From NCBI GenBank assembly GCA_003542415.1, contig DPKR01000101.1:1-7983 (forward strand): a stretch of DNA of 7,983 bases, given 5' to 3'. Below the pieces are notes generated by a model. It had not been told where the DNA came from. It ran no database searches and worked only from the letters and a program-made list of their open reading frames with translations. Positions 4,670 through 7,983 of the stretch are shown piece by piece. Numbering within the stretch: position 1 is the stretch's first letter; every line of letters begins with the position of its first letter. Both the position numbers and the translations under genes were made by a program. This DNA is from Alphaproteobacteria bacterium. GTDB lineage: Bacteria; Pseudomonadota; Alphaproteobacteria; RF32; CAG-239.

Positions 4670-6475
4670 ATGATGAAAAAAATTGCTTTTCTTTTGGCTT
4701 TGTTTTTAAGTTTTAATGTGAGGGCGTCCGGGTTTGAAAACGCGGACAAATGGCTGAGGCTTTTGCATTATCAAAAAGACGCATTTGGCGGTTATGTCGG
4801 GACAATCAAAAACGAGAAGTTTTATTTATCAAAAGACGGCAGAAAAAATCCGAAAGCAGAGCTTGAAGCGGATATTGCGCTTTTTGAGGGCAACGACGAT
4901 GAAAGAAAATGTTTTTTTCCGGCAAGATACATTGTTTTGAAAAAAGAAGGATTGGTGCAAAAAGCTTTTCCGAAATGTGAAGCATTTGAGCAATTTAAAG
5001 ACGATTTAAGGCCGGCAGGGGTGACAATGCTCTTTACAGACGCATATATGAACAACTCTTCTTCGCTTTTCGGACACACTTTGATCAGAATTGATACGGC
5101 GCGAGTTGGCACGCAGCTCTTGGCACACGGGGTTAATTATGGCGCGTGGACGGGCGGTTATGAAAAAAGCCCTTTATATGCCGTTTACGGACTTTTGGGT
5201 TTTTTCCAAGGGGGGCTCACAACAAAACCGTATTATGACACAATCAACACATATAACAACATCGAAAACAGAGATATTTGGGAATATAGCCTTGATTTGA
5301 GCCCCGACGAGCTTGAGCTTTTTGTGGCGCATATTTGGGAAATAGGGAACATTTCAACACCTTATTATTTCTTTTCGCAAAACTGCTCATATATGCTTGT
5401 TGAAATTTTAGATGCCGTGAAATCGGAATTGAAACTGGCAGACGAATTTAAAAAATGGGTGATTCCGCTTGATACCATCAAGGCGATAAACAAAAAAGGA
5501 ATTGTGAAAAAAATCAACTACAGGCCTTCAAGAGAGCGCAAAATCAAACATCGGCTAAAACAGATGAATAAAAATCAGAAAAAAGCTTTTTATATGTTAA
5601 CGGAAGACGAAAAAGCGGATGTTTCTTTTTTACAAGATGATGAAAAAGCAGATGTTTTGGAAACGGCTTATCAATATGTGCAATATCAATATGTGGCAAA
5701 AGATTTGGAATTAAAAGAATATCGGCAAAAAAGTTTTAAGCTCTTAAAAGAGAGAAACAAAGCCTCAATCGGGCAAAGTTTTAATGACTTAAAAGAGGGA
5801 AAAGACCCGAAAGATGCGCACGATTCGGCAATGATGGGGCTTGGCGTTGGTTTGCAAAACGGAAGGGTTTTTGAAGAGTTTTTCTTTCGGCCTGCATATC
5901 ACAGTGTGACGGACAACCCGTATGGTGTTTTAAAAGGGGCGGGGATTAATTTTTTGGAAGCTTATTTCAGGCATTATGACCACCGCGATAAATACGTTTT
6001 TGAAAAACTGCATATTTTGGAACTCGATTCTTTTTCGCCGATTGAAAGAGGATTTGCCGCACCGTCATACAGGATAAAACTTGATTTGCTGAGAACAACA
6101 AAATTGAAAAGCAAAAAGAGCGGCTATGTTTCAAAGGGGGAAGTTGCAGGCGGGGCAACGCTTGCTTTGACAGACAATTTTTGGGGATATATGTTGAACT
6201 CGGTTGACGGAGCATACGGCGGATTTTTGAGCCACAACGCGTGGGCCGGCTTTTCGCTTGGAGCAGGTGTTTTATACAGCGGCGATTTGTTTGGTTTTCA
6301 GGCAGAGTGTAAAAAAACTTTTGCCACCCAAAAGCAAGGCGCTGTTTTTGAACAAAACGTATTGTTTAGCTGGCATATGCTCAAAAATATGGATATGGAA
6401 GCAAAATTAAGCCGAAAAACAATATCTTCAAAAAGTTTGACCGAAATAAGCCTCGGTTTAAAAAAGTTTTTTTAA
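4670..6475 (+). CDS. DUF4105 (Lnb N-terminal periplasmic domain) protein
   Basis: This 601-residue exported protein has a signal peptide (MMKK, a Leu/Phe-rich core, cleavage near VRA-SG). Residues about 90-260 match DUF4105: 'SSSLFGHTLIRID' with H136, 'AHGVNYGAW', 'PYYDTINTYNNIENRDIWEY', 'HIWEIG' and 'FFSQNCSYMLVEIL' with C239. The invariant His and later Cys are in the order of a circularly permuted papain/NlpC-P60-like site; enzymatic activity is inference. A charged helical stretch (about 300-375) leads to a C-terminal half with alternating aromatic strands that ends in Phe, like an outer-membrane beta-barrel. The ATGATG start (4670 or 4673) has no nearby Shine-Dalgarno site because the preceding terminator abuts it. 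I recall DUF3015 and DUF4105 genes being neighbours elsewhere, without being able to verify it here. Confidence 0.88.
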   Translation: MMKKIAFLLALFLSFNVRASGFENADKWLRLLHYQKDAFGGYVGTIKNEKFYLSKDGRKNPKAELEADIALFEGNDDERKCFFPARYIVLKKEGLVQKAFPKCEAFEQFKDDLRPAGVTMLFTDAYMNNSSSLFGHTLIRIDTARVGTQLLAHGVNYGAWTGGYEKSPLYAVYGLLGFFQGGLTTKPYYDTINTYNNIENRDIWEYSLDLSPDELELFVAHIWEIGNISTPYYFFSQNCSYMLVEILDAVKSELKLADEFKKWVIPLDTIKAINKKGIVKKINYRPSRERKIKHRLKQMNKNQKKAFYMLTEDEKADVSFLQDDEKADVLETAYQYVQYQYVAKDLELKEYRQKSFKLLKERNKASIGQSFNDLKEGKDPKDAHDSAMMGLGVGLQNGRVFEEFFFRPAYHSVTDNPYGVLKGAGINFLEAYFRHYDHRDKYVFEKLHILELDSFSPIERGFAAPSYRIKLDLLRTTKLKSKKSGYVSKGEVAGGATLALTDNFWGYMLNSVDGAYGGFLSHNAWAGFSLGAGVLYSGDLFGFQAECKKTFATQKQGAVFEQNVLFSWHMLKNMDMEAKLSRKTISSKSLTEISLGLKKFF

Positions 6476-6515
6476 AATCAGAAAGAAATCGTGACAATAT
6501 GTGAGGTTTTTTTGC

Positions 6516-6543
6516 TTGAAAAAATTTTTTTAATGGGTATTCT
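6516..6543 (+). promoter_or_regulatory. Candidate promoter of the ankyrin gene
   Basis: TTGAAA (6516-6521), a 16-nt spacer and TATTCT (6538-6543) lie in the 110-nt gap before the ankyrin-repeat gene, predicting a leader of about 35 nt. A small inverted repeat GTATT/AATAC (6537-6550) covers the -10 element and could be an operator or chance. Confidence 0.5.
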
Positions 6544-6585
6544 TAAATACAGAAAAGAAACCCGTTCGTTTTAAGGAGAAATATT

Positions 6586-7335
6586 ATGTTGAAATATATT
6601 TTGCTGGCAATGCTTGTCTTTTCACCGATTGCAAACGCTCAAAATGTTTGGGGCGATGAGGAAAAGAAAGAAGCTGCGGTTGAGGATTTAAATGAAAATT
6701 TGGAAGAAAAAGTCAGCACTTGGACGGTTGAAGATGTTCAAAATTTTGTAAGTAGCGGGTTTGATATCAACAAAAAAGATGTTAAAGGCAACACGGTTCT
6801 TTACTACGCACTGAGCCGAAATTTATCATTAGATGTTGCAAAAAAAGTTATTGAGCTCGGCGCAAATGTTAATGAGCCTGCTGCAAACGGAATGTTGCCG
6901 ATTAATGTGGCGACATCAAAGGCAAACGAATTACAGCTTCAGGTTTTGATGATGAAAACAATGGGGCTTGATATGGCTAATCCGAAAATTGAAGCAGAGC
7001 TCGAGAAAAATATTTTTCACGAAATGAGAAGAATGACAAAACTGGCTGCTCTTTTGATTGATGCTGGCGCAGATGTTAACAAAGAAAGCGTTTTGGGAAC
7101 ACCTTTGATGAACGCCGTGACAAACCGTTGGAACGAAGAAATCATCAATTTACTCTTAAAATACGGCGCAGACGTTAACAAACAGGATAAAAATGGCAGA
7201 ACCGCCCTGTTTTATGCCTTTTCAAGCGGAAACGATGATTTGGTGAGCCTTCTTATTCAGGCCGGTGCAAATACCGAAATCAAAGACAACGACGGAAAAA
7301 CATATATGGAGCTTGAACGCACCGAAATAAGATAA
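6586..7335 (+). CDS. Exported ankyrin-repeat protein
   Basis: This 249-residue protein has a signal peptide (predicted cleavage after IANA18) and an acidic linker (about 23-42), then ankyrin repeats. Recognisable units begin near residue 65 ('KGNTVLYYAL...VIELGANVN'), 98 ('NGMLPINVATS', followed by a long helical insertion of about 40 residues), 155 ('LLIDAGADVNKES'), 168 ('LGTPLMNAV...LLLKYGADVN') and 202 ('NGRTALFYAF...LLIQAGAN'), with a final capping 'NDGKTYMELE'. AAGGAG lies 7 nt before the ATG. Ankyrin arrays bind partner proteins. The signal peptide places this one in the periplasm, as in several bacterial envelope ankyrin proteins, and not necessarily as a secreted effector. No partner can be named from the sequence. 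Confidence 0.94.
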   Translation: MLKYILLAMLVFSPIANAQNVWGDEEKKEAAVEDLNENLEEKVSTWTVEDVQNFVSSGFDINKKDVKGNTVLYYALSRNLSLDVAKKVIELGANVNEPAANGMLPINVATSKANELQLQVLMMKTMGLDMANPKIEAELEKNIFHEMRRMTKLAALLIDAGADVNKESVLGTPLMNAVTNRWNEEIINLLLKYGADVNKQDKNGRTALFYAFSSGNDDLVSLLIQAGANTEIKDNDGKTYMELERTEIR

Positions 7336-7417
7336 AAAGTTTAACCTATTGTTTAGAAAGCGGGCTTATAGTTCGTTTAAATACAGTTTTTTTTAAATCA
7401 GAAAAAAGGAAAGAAAA

Positions 7418-7983
7418 ATGTTTCAAATGAAAAAAATTAAATTTGCACTTGCTGCCGCAATTTCATTTTTGCTCACAACGGCAAGCGCAAGCGCTTCAGA
7501 AATTGATTTGAATGTGCCGACCCTTGATGTGCCGTTCAATATTTTCGGGTTTGAAATCACAGGCTCCGAAATTTTGGCATGCGGTTTGGCTGTTTGCGCT
7601 TTTGGAATGCTCTTTGGTTTGTGGGAGTTTTTGAGAATTAAAAAAATGCCGGCACACGAGGCAATGCTCAAAGTTTCGGAAACAATTTATGCGACATGCA
7701 AAACATATATGAAACAGCAGGCAAAACTTTTGTTTGTGCTCGAATGCTTTATCGGTGTTTGCATTTTTTATTATTTCTTTTATTTGAACAACACACCGTT
7801 AAACAAAGTTTTGAACATTTTACTTTGGTCTGTTTTGGGTATTTTGGGCTCATATTTGGTGGCTTGGTTTGGGATGCGTATCAACACTTATGCCAACGCC
7901 AGAACATCTTTTGCATCGCTCAAAGGCAAAGCTTTTGATGTGATGAGTTTGCCGCTCCATTCGGGTATGTCTATCGGGGTGCT
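7418..7983 (+). CDS. hppA: Membrane-bound pyrophosphate-energised ion pump, N-terminal part
   Basis: The window holds the first 188 codons; the gene runs off the right edge (full proteins are about 650-800 residues). It matches the N-terminal part of membrane H+/Na+-translocating pyrophosphatases, which couple PPi hydrolysis to ion export. Visible are 'MPAHEAMLKVSETIYATCKTYMKQQ' split over 77-101 (the cytoplasmic helix motif), and a TM helix leading to 'AWFGMRINTYANARTSFASL' (about 149-168), the conserved GM..A..AN.RT segment. 'LPLHSGMSIGVL' follows. AAGGA lies 7 nt before the ATG. Residues 1-27 look like a signal peptide (MKK, hydrophobic core, ASASA), an extension compared with short family members. 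Ion specificity cannot be judged from this part. Confidence 0.85.
   Translation, partial: MFQMKKIKFALAAAISFLLTTASASASEIDLNVPTLDVPFNIFGFEITGSEILACGLAVCAFGMLFGLWEFLRIKKMPAHEAMLKVSETIYATCKTYMKQQAKLLFVLECFIGVCIFYYFFYLNNTPLNKVLNILLWSVLGILGSYLVAWFGMRINTYANARTSFASLKGKAFDVMSLPLHSGMSIGV

Noticed and set aside
6465..7415. Similar T-run plus AAATCAGAAA strings near 6470 and 7390
   Set aside because: They are short, AT-rich and not flanked by further similarity, so chance or common gene-end composition is sufficient.

Overview
The window is an AT-rich stretch from a Gram-negative bacterium. Support for that comes from signal-peptidase-I leaders, a DUF4105 protein with an outer-membrane-like C-terminal end, a DUF3015 protein, and strong Shine-Dalgarno sites. 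The gene mix and style fit a low-GC proteobacterium, possibly an uncultured host-associated alphaproteobacterium. That placement is an inference of low confidence. No mobile element, CRISPR array, tRNA or rRNA was seen.

The left half (1-3930) is almost all on the minus strand. From its promoter side leftwards it holds greA with its own promoter and terminator, a tiny Cys-rich protein, a highly structured leader RNA ending in an intrinsic terminator, and a small HTH-like protein of unknown function. Further left is a MATE efflux pump translationally coupled to a NUDIX hydrolase, then the start of a DUF2157 membrane protein that runs off the left edge. The one plus-strand gene here (2157-2564) encodes a shortened chloramphenicol-acetyltransferase-like protein. 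It lies divergent from the MATE gene and ends 1 nt from the HTH-like gene.

The right half (4076-7983) is on the plus strand and mostly encodes exported or envelope proteins. These are a DUF3015 protein, a DUF4105 (Lnb N-terminal domain) protein whose start codon sits directly behind an intrinsic terminator, a periplasmic ankyrin-repeat protein, and the N-terminal third or less of a membrane-bound proton or sodium pyrophosphatase (hppA).

The most interesting region is 2965-3226. A non-coding stretch of about 200 nt there contains several long-range complementary pairs. One 10-bp pair is mutually exclusive with the terminator stem, and a 32-codon ORF lies across one arm of it. This looks like an attenuator or riboswitch-type leader for the downstream HTH-like gene, or alternatively a stand-alone sRNA, and it matches no RNA family I could recognise. 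Other points of interest are the catalytic-site-less CAT-like protein, a terminator hairpin that appears to bridge a Shine-Dalgarno site to its start codon, and a Trp-rich ORF filling the greA leader.
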